Positions 12,539 to 20,835 of a stretch of DNA of 20,835 bases are shown piece after piece. Numbering within the stretch: the stretch's first letter is position 1; every line of letters starts with the position of its first letter. Below the pieces are notes generated by a model. It was not told the DNA's origin. It saw nothing but the letters and a program-made list of their open reading frames with translations, and ran no database searches. This stretch comes from DASXRU01 sp039933315 (lineage in GTDB: Bacteria; Acidobacteriota; Blastocatellia; Pyrinomonadales; Pyrinomonadaceae), in the NCBI GenBank assembly GCA_039933315.1, contig JBDTOI010000067.1, positions 1 to 20,835 on the forward strand, in the 5' to 3' direction. The position numbers and the translations under genes are program-made.

Positions 12539-15500
12539 CTACTTCACCCTCCACGTCCAATCCTTGCCGACGCTAATATCAGGCACCCCCGCTCCCATGG
12601 CCATAGTTGATCCGGTGCCGTTTGGCAATCCTGGGCTCGGGAAAAAGAATGCAGCCTTGGAAATATTCCATGATCCTTGGAAACAAACCACCGGACAGAT
12701 GTTAAACCCTGCGGAGGGCCCAGTGAGTATCTTTTCAACGTTGGCTTTATCCCTAACATGTTTGCCCCCCAAAATCGTTTGACCTGTTACAGCCGAAACA
12801 CTGACCGGGAATCCAATACCAGCGGTTGGGCCCACTGAGACATAGCCCCTATGGTACTTATCCCAGGCATAGGCAAAATGCACTCCAACGCCGGCGAGAA
12901 TTTTTGGCGCGATGCTAAGGTTGACTTGCCTAAAATCATCGTTGTCTCGAGCAACATGTTCGCTTATTTCTTCTGGCGGCTCCGAGGGGTTCTCCGTCTC
13001 CGAGGGGTCAGTCGCAAGGACGGCGTGAAACTTCCCGTCCGCTCCCAAAGTGACTTCACTCCCTATTAGGCCCTCGTTTGTATCGACAAAACTGTCGTCA
13101 CCTTTCACATACGTCAGACGACCGATGTTTGTACCCGGGGCGACGTCGTGCCACGTAGAATCACTGTATAACCAATCGTCATATTGCTTGTCGTTCAGCG
13201 CTGTGTAGTTACCGTTCCCATCAGTGATCCAATGGTACTTAGGATCCATCCCAGTGGGATCGATATAGGCGAGAGGGTTATTCAGGGCATAGCTGTAGCG
13301 GTTCCATGTTTGAGGGGAAGCAAACCTGGCCGAAGCGAGAAAGGGGTCAGTAGTTGTGAATCGGCCTGCAACACTGCTGTAGTATCGCGCTTGCGCAAAG
13401 TCCAAAGATGCTTCAGTGTCGCGCTCGTATCCGGTAAATTTCTTTCTGACATCGTCTCCCACGTAGCTACTGTTGCGACCAAGGCTCATCTCTTCTCCAA
13501 AGGGTAAGTAATCATGCCTGGCTTTTACGGCCCCACTTTCATTGGTAACCACACGCAGGCTCCCCAGCGTATCGCTTGTTAAGTAACTGGTGCCGCCGAC
13601 GCTCGATTGTTGAGCGTCGCTGTACTCCGCAACAAGCTGGCCGGCTATGTTATGAACAAAGATGGTGGTCGTGCCCCCCGACACTTTCTTTACTCGTCGC
13701 CCATCTCCATCATAGCTATAGGTCGCATCCTTCTCCTCAGTCAGCGGATTGGCATCAAAGCTCACCTGATGATTCTCTCCGTCGTACTCGAAGCTCTTGT
13801 TGGATCCAGCAGTCAAGTTACCCGCGTTGTCGTACCCATAACCCTGGTTTGCATCAAAGCGGTTATTAACTGTGCTGATCGTGGGATTCTCGGTTGGGCC
13901 AGGGGAAATGTTGTCCGTTGTGCGCTTCCCGTTCTGATCCGTCCCTGTGTCAATTCTTCGATTCCCATAACGGTCGTATAGGTAGCTCTGCTTCCACTGC
14001 TGCGTTGACGCCTTCATCTCCTCCGCCGAAAGCAGGCGATTAAGAAAATCGTAATCGTAGCTCTGGGTCGCTGTGAACCCAGTCACGCCACCAATAGTGG
14101 GCACAGCGATGGTTTGACTGAGAACGTTCCCATTGTTGGCATTTGTTCCATACTCATAGCTCAGTTTCAATCTGTCGATGCTTCCCTGGGTCGTGCCCAA
14201 CCCAATTTCAGTCGGTTGCAAACGTGAGTTGAAAATAGCGTGCTCCCACAAGCCATTCCCGAGTCGCATCAGAGACATTGATCCGTGTGCTGCGTATTGG
14301 ATTCGGTTCGGCGTATCGTTCGCCGCGCCTCCTGCGTAGTAGCTGCCACTTGTTGTGCTCTTCACGCCGGCAATTCTTCCGGCGCCATCGTATTCAGTCG
14401 CCACTACTCGGCCTGATGGATACGTCTGCGAAGTTAGGTTGCCCGCCAGATCGTAAGCGTAATTCAAAGTGTAGGTTTCCCCATTAGTCACTTGCGAGTT
14501 GCTCTTAACGCGTCCCATCGCATCAAACTCCGTATGCAGCGTGCTGGAAACTGGAGAACTGACCTTGGTCAATCTACCGAGTGCATTAGCTACCTGGCCT
14601 GCTACCCCTTTACCGTCATAGAAGTAGTTAACTTCATCGCTGGCGCCTACACCCGAAGGTAAGGCAGGACTATTGCTGGTGCTGGCAGTTAGCGAGTTTG
14701 AGCCGTTGTACCACCGCCGTACCTGCCGGTTAAGAGCGTCATACTCATAGTGAGTTGAGACACTCCGCGCGTCGGTTCTAACAACCAGATTGCCATTGGC
14801 GTCGTAGTCATAACTAATGGCGCCATTTTCAGGGTTTGCCGCGGAGATCAGTCGCTTCAACGAATCGTACTCGAGGCTTCGTGTCTGCCCGCCTTGCGAA
14901 ACTGTAGTCAGATTGTCCAGTGCGTCATATTCATAGCTCGTCATGTAGTTCAAGCCGTTGGGGTGGTTCGGACCCGCAGGATCCTCGTGGACATTCGTCA
15001 AACGCCCAAGCGCATCTGTGGCGAGCTTGCGCTTCTTGCCGGCCTGGTCCGTTACCATCACTTCGTTACCTTCATAACTGGTCAACAGTTCGGCATTGTC
15101 TGCTGTCTTGACTGTAACGCCGCGCCCCAGGGCGTCATAAGTCAGAGTCGTCCATTCAGGAGCAGAGGCAGCCGAGTTCAAAGTGGCTGTGCGATAGGGA
15201 TTCGTTCCGCGGGAAACCCTACCGAGAGCATCGTACTGAACCTCCGCGCCAATCCAGCCTTCGTCCTCAGAATTGAAGGCCCGCGTCGCCCGGCCGAGAC
15301 TGTCGAAGAACGTGTAGCTCTGGGTGGTTCGTGAAGCATCCAGTGCAGTCTGAGTTCGAACATAGAGATTACCCACCGTATCGACGTACTCGAAACTGGT
15401 CCAACCACCCCCGGCTGGATTGACTACTTTGGTCAAGCGATCCAGGCCGTCGACGTACTCCATGGTGCTCGTGTGACCATTGATATCAGTAGCTGTCGTT

Positions 15501-17743
15501 ACGAGACCGGAAAAGTAATCGTAAACCGAACTGGAAACGAATGCCGTATCTGAGCCGTTAACGCCAGCGCTGTCGGGAATCGACGAGGTTGATTGTGTGG
15601 GGAATGCATGGGCATTGCGGTTTATACCGTCGGTAAAAGCGTCTTCATAACTTATCTCAGAAATATTAGCTAATGCGTCCCAGCTCTTTCTTGCATTTCC
15701 TAATTGATCGTACTGAACATGGGTTTCAATCCAACTACCGTTCGTGTTGAGCCATCGTTTTACCGTAGTGGGATTCCCGCGAAGCGCGCCGGGATTCTGC
15801 CAACCGATGGTGGTGCCGTAAGTTAGAAGAGGATACTGGGCCTCGTCGTACAAAATCTGCGTCGAAGCGGCCAGACTCTCCTGGCCGGAGGAATTAACGC
15901 CATATACGTTCGTACTGGTCGGCAAACCAAAAAGATAGACACCTCCCACATTTTCGTGGTTGATGAAGGAGGTCTGCACATGCTTAATCAGAGCACCCGG
16001 TTGGCCAACACCATAGTCATATATCCAGGAGCCAGTCTGATTGTTGTAAGCATCGAACGCCCATTCCCCGCTCGCTGGATTCACGGCGGACACTTTACTG
16101 ACCAGGTTATTATCAACCAGGGTTGTCTTGGTTTCGACAACGAAAGTATTTATCGCAGGTCCTGTTTCAGAAGGGGTAAGTCCGCAAATATTCGGAACGT
16201 AAGGATTGTTAAAACACCAGGCCGGGAGCCGCTGTCGCCAATCCATCTCAACACTGCGGAGTAAGGTTGTGCCGTTTGAATCGAATGTCTCCGTCTTAAA
16301 CTCTCTCCCATTCCTCCATGGCATGTTGAAAGGCGGGCTGCCGCCTGGTATCCCATAAAAAAAGTGCTTCGTTTTTGTCAGTCGGTTCTCACCCGCGTCA
16401 AACTGTTCGACATCGACGACTGTTCCACCGATCCCAGACGGAAACCCCTCCGAGGTGACCATGAAAGTAAAAACCTGCCTATTCACTAATCCATTAGCGT
16501 CGTATAGCCTTTTTTCCTTAACTCGATTAACAACAAATGCAAGGGGCCCGGCGGCCCCAACTAATTCGCTGGGCTCATAATCGTATTCGACGCTCCCACC
16601 AGTTGGCATCACTACTCGCGCCAGCCGCCCGTAAACGTTGTATTTGAATTGATAGCTGCGCCCATCTGGCAACCATAGAGCACTTATGCATTCAGGGTCA
16701 CTAGGCTCGTTGGGTGGATTAGCCAGGAAGACATTGTCGTTGGGGTAATCGGGGAAAAGTTCGCCATAGGTTTTGACGGTGCTGGAATCCTCAGGCTGAG
16801 TAAATCGCAAGACATTGTGCAAAGAATCTCGACTGATTCGAATGGTTCTGTCATCTCCGCCAAAGCCTTTATAGGTGATCCTGTCACACAAACCGTAGGG
16901 AGCGATGTCGGTAACTCCGTACTCGAAATTAATCTCTCTTCCGATTGAATCCCTAATCTTAGACACATGAGGGTAATACCCCGGCCAGGGATAGTTCGGG
17001 TCATACCAATATTCGATCTTGTTTCCATTACGATCCTGGGTCCAAACAATTCTTCCATCCTCAACTCGTGATTTGGTGCCGTTTTTGAAATACAAGTATC
17101 CAGTCAGGAAATGATTCAATGTATAAACATCTGCATCTGTAATAAAAGTTAGGAAAGTCCCATCCACACTTTCGAAGACTCTTCCGTAATAGATGTTATT
17201 TGAGCCACAAGTTTGAAAAGGCCTTCCATGATAGTATCTGTCAACTAACTTGTGCTCAGTACCGTCAGGCTCAACGTAGGCAAAGTTGAATTGGTGATGA
17301 ACCCAATAGCCTTGAGGATTTCCCATAGGCACTTCCATACAGGGATCCTGGAAATCAGCATTTGAGTAGCCTTCGCTGGTCAAGTGACTGGAAAAGGCGT
17401 GAGGCGACGGGTTTATTGGGTAGAACTCATAACCGTGGTTCTCAAATGCGTCCTGGTAATGATTGAAGGTCCACTGGGATTCCAGAGTGAGCGATAACAC
17501 CTGAGACACCTCGCCACGCCCACCGACAGAAAGAAAAGGCAGATTGAAGTTCAGATTGCCACTGAAGAGATTCACCGTGTCAAACTCGCTGAGCTTGTAT
17601 GAACCTGCCGGCGCGCCTGGGGTCCCCGCTGTTGGAGCTGAGCTTTGAGCTCTCGTGATTGCCGGTAAAAAAATCAGAGCGACCGAAAGTATTGGAATTA
17701 TTCGGTGGAGGTTTCGACTCCAAATTCGTATCTGTGTTTTCAC
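12539..17743 (-). CDS. large secreted Rhs/YD-repeat protein (1734 aa)
   Basis: A cell-surface or secreted shell protein. It begins with a classical signal peptide: basic MKTQIRIWSRNLHRI, hydrophobic IPILSVALIFLPAI, cleavage after TRA. The N-terminal 500 residues contain the entry region of such proteins (NGNKIEYWYDPNYPW, IGREINFEYG). From about residue 650 to 1450, many YD repeats follow (EYDALDNL, SYDYDANGNL, YDYDFLNRL, YSYDGDGRRV). The Rhs core ends with LPFGEEM, GYERDTEASLDFAQARYYS, GRFTTTDPF and NNPLAYIDPTG. After DPTG (about residue 1495) comes a tail of some 240 residues without Rhs repeats and without any nuclease, deaminase or ADP-ribosyltransferase motif I recognise. The GTG start is supported by AAGGA eight bases upstream. 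Two small membrane-protein genes follow at once. Confidence 0.93.
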   Translation of the reverse strand: MKTQIRIWSRNLHRIIPILSVALIFLPAITRAQSSAPTAGTPGAPAGSYKLSEFDTVNLFSGNLNFNLPFLSVGGRGEVSQVLSLTLESQWTFNHYQDAFENHGYEFYPINPSPHAFSSHLTSEGYSNADFQDPCMEVPMGNPQGYWVHHQFNFAYVEPDGTEHKLVDRYYHGRPFQTCGSNNIYYGRVFESVDGTFLTFITDADVYTLNHFLTGYLYFKNGTKSRVEDGRIVWTQDRNGNKIEYWYDPNYPWPGYYPHVSKIRDSIGREINFEYGVTDIAPYGLCDRITYKGFGGDDRTIRISRDSLHNVLRFTQPEDSSTVKTYGELFPDYPNDNVFLANPPNEPSDPECISALWLPDGRSYQFKYNVYGRLARVVMPTGGSVEYDYEPSELVGAAGPLAFVVNRVKEKRLYDANGLVNRQVFTFMVTSEGFPSGIGGTVVDVEQFDAGENRLTKTKHFFYGIPGGSPPFNMPWRNGREFKTETFDSNGTTLLRSVEMDWRQRLPAWCFNNPYVPNICGLTPSETGPAINTFVVETKTTLVDNNLVSKVSAVNPASGEWAFDAYNNQTGSWIYDYGVGQPGALIKHVQTSFINHENVGGVYLFGLPTSTNVYGVNSSGQESLAASTQILYDEAQYPLLTYGTTIGWQNPGALRGNPTTVKRWLNTNGSWIETHVQYDQLGNARKSWDALANISEISYEDAFTDGINRNAHAFPTQSTSSIPDSAGVNGSDTAFVSSSVYDYFSGLVTTATDINGHTSTMEYVDGLDRLTKVVNPAGGGWTSFEYVDTVGNLYVRTQTALDASRTTQSYTFFDSLGRATRAFNSEDEGWIGAEVQYDALGRVSRGTNPYRTATLNSAASAPEWTTLTYDALGRGVTVKTADNAELLTSYEGNEVMVTDQAGKKRKLATDALGRLTNVHEDPAGPNHPNGLNYMTSYEYDALDNLTTVSQGGQTRSLEYDSLKRLISAANPENGAISYDYDANGNLVVRTDARSVSTHYEYDALNRQVRRWYNGSNSLTASTSNSPALPSGVGASDEVNYFYDGKGVAGQVANALGRLTKVSSPVSSTLHTEFDAMGRVKSNSQVTNGETYTLNYAYDLAGNLTSQTYPSGRVVATEYDGAGRIAGVKSTTSGSYYAGGAANDTPNRIQYAAHGSMSLMRLGNGLWEHAIFNSRLQPTEIGLGTTQGSIDRLKLSYEYGTNANNGNVLSQTIAVPTIGGVTGFTATQSYDYDFLNRLLSAEEMKASTQQWKQSYLYDRYGNRRIDTGTDQNGKRTTDNISPGPTENPTISTVNNRFDANQGYGYDNAGNLTAGSNKSFEYDGENHQVSFDANPLTEEKDATYSYDGDGRRVKKVSGGTTTIFVHNIAGQLVAEYSDAQQSSVGGTSYLTSDTLGSLRVVTNESGAVKARHDYLPFGEEMSLGRNSSYVGDDVRKKFTGYERDTEASLDFAQARYYSSVAGRFTTTDPFLASARFASPQTWNRYSYALNNPLAYIDPTGMDPKYHWITDGNGNYTALNDKQYDDWLYSDSTWHDVAPGTNIGRLTYVKGDDSFVDTNEGLIGSEVTLGADGKFHAVLATDPSETENPSEPPEEISEHVARDNDDFRQVNLSIAPKILAGVGVHFAYAWDKYHRGYVSVGPTAGIGFPVSVSAVTGQTILGGKHVRDKANVEKILTGPSAGFNICPVVCFQGSWNISKAAFFFPSPGLPNGTGSTMAMGAGVPDISVGKDWTWRVK

Positions 17744-17751
17744 GTCTTTTG

Positions 17752-17756
17752 TCCTT
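17752..17756 (-). promoter_or_regulatory. ribosome binding site fixing the Rhs GTG start
   Basis: AAGGA on the minus strand, eight bases before the GTG at 17743. The signal peptide begins at this GTG, which agrees. Confidence 0.6.
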
Positions 17757-17774
17757 GGAGTTCGTCTCTAATTG

Positions 17775-17792
17775 ATTCAACGGACGTTGAAT
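17775..17792. repeat. 18-bp palindrome upstream of the Rhs gene
   Basis: ATTCAACG-GA-CGTTGAAT is a perfect 8-bp-arm hairpin, 31 bases upstream of the Rhs start and 28 bases after the previous stop. Its design (8-9 bp arms, two-base centre) matches the hairpins near sufB and menC. It could be a repeat of the same group, a message-processing site or an operator. Confidence 0.5.
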
Positions 17793-17820
17793 ATCCAGCT
17801 AGCACCACACCCCATCGCCT

Positions 17821-19977
17821 TCACTGCAAACTCAGCAGCACGAGGATTTCCCCGTGGCCTTTTGCGAGTGGCTCGAGGGCTTTGCCGATCAGAGTGCCGG
17901 GGCGGTGAATTTCCACGCCGCCGATAATGATTGGCTTTGACCTCATGGCCATGCCCTCTTTGTCGCTGGCTACTAGCAAATCACCTATGCGGATGGGGGC
18001 ATGCGTGGCATCGACTTTCACTCGTACGCGGCCGGTGGTTGCTACCAGCACTTTGTCGGGGCCGCTTTCTCCCAGCATCAGGCCCGGCTCGGCGGAGACC
18101 ACGCCGGCTACACGTGTGTCGTAGGCGTGCGAAGAAGCCATCACCTGGTTGGAATGATTTGGATTTAAGACAGTGACTGTGCCGGCGGGCAGGGCGTGAG
18201 TGGCAGGCACCCATTCGGCCACGTCCTGGTACTTGGCATTAATGGTGCCATCAACTGTCAGGCTACCGCTGACGTGAGCGTTGCCAGTAACATCCAGCTT
18301 TGAAGCAGGAGAGGCTGTGCCGATTCCCACATTTCCCGCCGCCGCATAATTGATATTGCTGCCACTGGTAGTCCATTGGCTGCTGTTGACCGCGGCCCAG
18401 GTATTGTCACCTCTGAGGAAGGTAGTGGCGTCAGCGGTCCCGGTTCCCAGACGCGCAGTGGCAACCGTGCCGGACGACAGATCGCCGGCACTGCGAGTCG
18501 TCAGATCGGCCAGCGATGACGTGGTCTTGTTTATTTGCGCCCAAGTATAGTCATTCGTTGCCGCGACAACTGCTCCGGTGCGGCCGAACACCGAGTCCAC
18601 CGCACCACTGCCTGTCGGCCCAGCCCAGGTATTGTCGCCCCTCAAAAAAGTTGTAGCGTTGGCGGTTCCGCTCCCGAGTCGTGCGGTGGCGACTGTCCCG
18701 CTGGTGAGACTTGATGCATTGAGCGCCGTGAGATTCGCGCCAGAAGCCGCAGGTAAAGTTGTGGGAAAGCGTGCGTCGGGAAGTGTGCCTGATGATAAAT
18801 CGCCGGCACTGCGAGTCGTCAGATCGGCCAGCGATGACGTGGTCTTGTTTACTTGCGCCCAAGTGTAATCATTCGTTGCCGCAACAACTGCTCCAGTACG
18901 TCCAAGGAATGAGGTTACCCCGCCGCCGCCGCCCGCGGCCGCCGTGGTCTGCACAGAACCGTCAGGAAATTTGAACCCGCCCGTGCTTGAGCGAATCTCA
19001 CCGGCTACATCGAGGGTCGACGTTGGTGACGTAGTGCCGATGCCAATTTTGCCGGAACTATCAAAGAACATCCTGGTAACCGCAGCGTTGGCGTCATAGA
19101 TGCTAAAGTCACTGCCGCCAGCCAACACTCCTGCGCCAATTACCCAACGCCGTGATGAGTTCTTGAAGTCCATTGCCGCGGCTGCGGCACCAGTTGATTC
19201 AATTCTGGCTTGCGCAGTGGAAGCGTTCAGCAAATGCAATTGCACGGCCGGACCGGTGGTGCCGATGCCGACGTTGCCGACCGAATCAATGCGCATCCGC
19301 TCGGCCGGAGTGGTGCCATTAGGATGAGTTGTAAATATTAAGGCGCCCGCATAATTGCCGCTTGTGCTGTTTTCTTTTACCCCCTGTACCGCACCCCAAT
19401 TGGCCAGATTGCCGGCGGTATCGTATTTTCCAGTAAAGACAATCCCACCCCCGACGCCGGTGGCCTGGGCGGCAGTATCGATAACCTGGGTCGAATACTT
19501 TGCTGCTCCATCGGTCGAAACAGAACCCTGGACAACCAACCTCGAACCAGGGGTCGTGTTTCCAATTCCGACGTTGCCACTCTGAAGAATTGACAACACC
19601 TCTGTCGTGCCGGTTGACTCAACAAAGCTGAACCTGTTGTTAGCGGCAATGTTCCCGAGAAACCACTTGGAAACTCCACCCTGTTGCAGAGTCAGGTTTA
19701 CGTTGTAACCGGTGGGCGCATCGAATAGCACCTGCGCGTGCACCGCCGCCGAGGTACGGAACCTCGCCATAACGTTTGCCGCAGACAGGACATCGAATTT
19801 ATATCCGGGGGCGGCGCCCACGCCGACGTTGCCGCTATTGGTATTGTTGATGTCGGTTCCGTTGGTCCACTGGGCCAGAGCGGTCTGCGAACAACCGAGT
19901 AGAAAGAGCACGGCGAGCGTTACCAAGGTGCTGCTGCATGCAACCCGGCTTGGACTGCGTTGCTGGTTGGTTCTCAT
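17821..19977 (-). CDS. secreted head-fibre-like repeat protein with DVAEW-type C-terminal domain (718 aa)
   Basis: A surface or appendage protein of unknown function. The N-terminus has an export signal (LVTLAVLFLLGCSQTALAQ) with both a lipobox-like LLGC (Cys29) and a signal peptidase I site (ALA-Q), so anchoring is undecided. Five copies of G(N/K)(V/I)GIGTxxPxxxLxV, found in many secreted and phage-fibre-like proteins, are spread over the chain. A middle region is an in-frame duplication (GRTGAVVAATNDYTWAQ and TTFLRGDNTWA each twice). The C-terminus has YQDVAEW, YDTRVAGVVSAEPG, TGRVRVKVDA, IGDLLVAS and GKALEPL, a conserved C-terminal domain seen in secreted proteins of this kind. The ATG at 19977 is chosen for its GAGGA site four bases upstream; the frame to 20133 overlaps the previous gene. 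Confidence 0.88.
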   Translation of the reverse strand: MRTNQQRSPSRVACSSTLVTLAVLFLLGCSQTALAQWTNGTDINNTNSGNVGVGAAPGYKFDVLSAANVMARFRTSAAVHAQVLFDAPTGYNVNLTLQQGGVSKWFLGNIAANNRFSFVESTGTTEVLSILQSGNVGIGNTTPGSRLVVQGSVSTDGAAKYSTQVIDTAAQATGVGGGIVFTGKYDTAGNLANWGAVQGVKENSTSGNYAGALIFTTHPNGTTPAERMRIDSVGNVGIGTTGPAVQLHLLNASTAQARIESTGAAAAAMDFKNSSRRWVIGAGVLAGGSDFSIYDANAAVTRMFFDSSGKIGIGTTSPTSTLDVAGEIRSSTGGFKFPDGSVQTTAAAGGGGGVTSFLGRTGAVVAATNDYTWAQVNKTTSSLADLTTRSAGDLSSGTLPDARFPTTLPAASGANLTALNASSLTSGTVATARLGSGTANATTFLRGDNTWAGPTGSGAVDSVFGRTGAVVAATNDYTWAQINKTTSSLADLTTRSAGDLSSGTVATARLGTGTADATTFLRGDNTWAAVNSSQWTTSGSNINYAAAGNVGIGTASPASKLDVTGNAHVSGSLTVDGTINAKYQDVAEWVPATHALPAGTVTVLNPNHSNQVMASSHAYDTRVAGVVSAEPGLMLGESGPDKVLVATTGRVRVKVDATHAPIRIGDLLVASDKEGMAMRSKPIIIGGVEIHRPGTLIGKALEPLAKGHGEILVLLSLQ
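18467..18903 (-). repeat. 119-bp in-frame direct duplication inside the fibre-like gene
   Basis: The copies are 18467-18585 and 18785-18903, offset 318 bases (106 codons). Within them more than 50 bases in a row are the same, and the rest differ at scattered positions. A second, more diverged pair (about 18397-18471 and 18626-18700) encodes the ARLGxGTAxATTFLRGDNTWA units between and beside them. The high identity suggests recent duplication or gene conversion. Confidence 0.8.
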
Positions 19978-20032
19978 TTCTTCCTCTTTTCCTTTAAATA
20001 GATTAGGGAGTTCATTAGTGAGGTCGCGGTTA

Positions 20033-20835
20033 TCACTTGACGAGCTGCCGGATCTCCTCGAGGTGAACTTTCTTAATGGGTATCCCGGAGAGTGTCGCAT
20101 CCGTGTATTGCCCTTCGTCCAAACCCAACGCACTCAGCGCCTGGTCAAGATTGGTTCGTAACTCCTGAATGTGAATAGCTTTTATTGTGGCGCCAGAGAG
20201 CGAGCTGTCAGTCCAACCAGCGCCCCCCTGGTTGGCTGCAGCGCGGACGGCATCAACCGCCTGTCGCATCTCGGTGATGTGCTGGGCCTTAATGGGAGTG
20301 GTGCCAGCCTGTAGTGGATCATCCAAAAAAGTAATTGCCGTAGCCAGATCGATGTTGCTGGGGGGCGAAACATTGCTGGATGAACCTACGGCGACCACTC
20401 GATACAGATAAGCTGAACCGCTGATGACGGAAGTGTCACTAAAGCTTGTGGTAGTTACACTGTACGCGACGGGCTCATAGGCCGTGCCAATGTTTGCGGT
20501 TCTTTGAACCTGATAGTGGTCTGCGCCCGGCGACGCTGTCCAGGTGATGTTTACTTGCGAGCTCGACAGCGTTTCTGCTGACAGATTTAGTGGAGCAGCT
20601 AAAGGCGCCGGCTCTTCGGTGGCGATCAGCTTGCCACCAGCGTAGATGTATTCCTTCGAGGGATTGCCTGGAGGAGGAATCGTTGGAAGAGCCACGGGAG
20701 CGACAAACAAGGAGCGGAGTCTTCGGGCGCCACGCGACTCGCTCCATGGGCCCAGAACAGTCCCGAAGCAAAGAGTTACCAGTCGCGAACGCAATGTACT
20801 TTCTGCGCCTGCCTTGTTGCGCTGAGATGGTTTGC
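20033..20835 (-). CDS. FN3-domain protein with three 'IKAxHIxELR' repeats, 5' end at or beyond the window edge
   Basis: The frame is open to the window edge; the first start codon inside is a TTG at 20794 without a ribosome site, so the true start probably lies outside. Numbering from that TTG (253 aa): a moderately hydrophobic start (LVTLCFGTVLG), a linker with KEYIYAGGKLIATEEP, a fragment resembling the end of Rhs/YD proteins, then one fibronectin type III domain at about 65-150 (VNITWTASPGADHYQVQRT, YLYRVVAVG). Three repeats of about 36 residues follow: TPIKAQHITEMRQAV, ATIKAIHIQELRTNL and IPIKKVHLEEIRQLV, the last two preceded by (W/Y)TD(S/A)(S/T)LSG. I know no function for these repeats; an extracellular binding or anchoring role is a guess. 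It ends 55 bases before the fibre-like gene. Confidence 0.75.
   Translation of the reverse strand, partial: KPSQRNKAGAESTLRSRLVTLCFGTVLGPWSESRGARRLRSLFVAPVALPTIPPPGNPSKEYIYAGGKLIATEEPAPLAAPLNLSAETLSSSQVNITWTASPGADHYQVQRTANIGTAYEPVAYSVTTTSFSDTSVISGSAYLYRVVAVGSSSNVSPPSNIDLATAITFLDDPLQAGTTPIKAQHITEMRQAVDAVRAAANQGGAGWTDSSLSGATIKAIHIQELRTNLDQALSALGLDEGQYTDATLSGIPIKKVHLEEIRQLVK

Noticed and set aside
19978..20133. Longer start of the fibre-like protein
   Set aside because: It overlaps the end of the FN3 gene; the export signal and GAGGA site belong to the ATG at 19977.
17821..20133. Prophage remnant, because of head-fibre-like repeats
   Set aside because: No capsid, terminase, portal, integrase or lysis genes are nearby, and the protein has its own export signal.

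Overview
The window looks like chromosomal DNA from a Gram-negative, soil-type bacterium, most likely an Acidobacteriota of the Blastocatellia/Pyrinomonadales kind. That placement is inferred, not proven. It rests on a SufBCDSU locus led by an Rrf2-type regulator, a long Rhs/YD-repeat secreted protein, a secreted head-fibre-like protein with a DVAEW-type C-terminal domain, FN3 plus 'IKAxHIxELR' repeats, and many short hairpin repeats between genes. GC looks moderate to moderately high. Nearly every gene is on the minus strand; only the GNAT acetyltransferase is on the plus strand. No rRNA, tRNA, CRISPR array, integrase or insertion sequence was seen.

Left part (1-3000), accessory genes: a HicB-type antitoxin whose HicA partner is cut off by the window edge; an M20 metallopeptidase with its own promoter; an intergenic stretch carrying a TTCGTG-rich inverted repeat; a GNAT acetyltransferase; and an overlapping antitoxin/ParE-RelE toxin pair.

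Middle (3068-11260), iron-sulfur cluster assembly. In transcription order: an Rrf2/IscR-like regulator with three cysteines, sufB, sufC, sufD, a small secreted protein with a collagen-like Gly-X-Asp segment, sufS, sufU, then an o-succinylbenzoate synthase/N-acylamino-acid racemase-type enolase (menC-like). SufS takes sulfur from cysteine, SufU relays it, and SufBCD builds the cluster; the regulator probably senses cluster status. A TTGATT-16-TATAAT promoter precedes the regulator and is overlapped by an imperfect IscR-like dyad. Four of the intercistronic gaps each hold a different short repeat: twin hairpins, a GTGTCGGG-rich dyad, a GGCGCAAAG-rich dyad and a CAGACT double hairpin.

Right part (11504-20835), a cell-surface locus. 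In transcription order: an FN3 protein with three HIxELR repeats that runs to the window edge; a 718-residue secreted protein with GNVGIGTxxP repeats and an in-frame 119-bp duplication; a 1734-residue Rhs/YD-repeat protein with a signal peptide and a non-Rhs tail of about 240 residues; and two small membrane proteins in the position where Rhs immunity genes normally sit. Gaps between these genes are small (about 20-80 bp), so they may be co-transcribed. An Rhs toxin/immunity reading is possible but unproven, because no toxin motif is recognisable in the tail.
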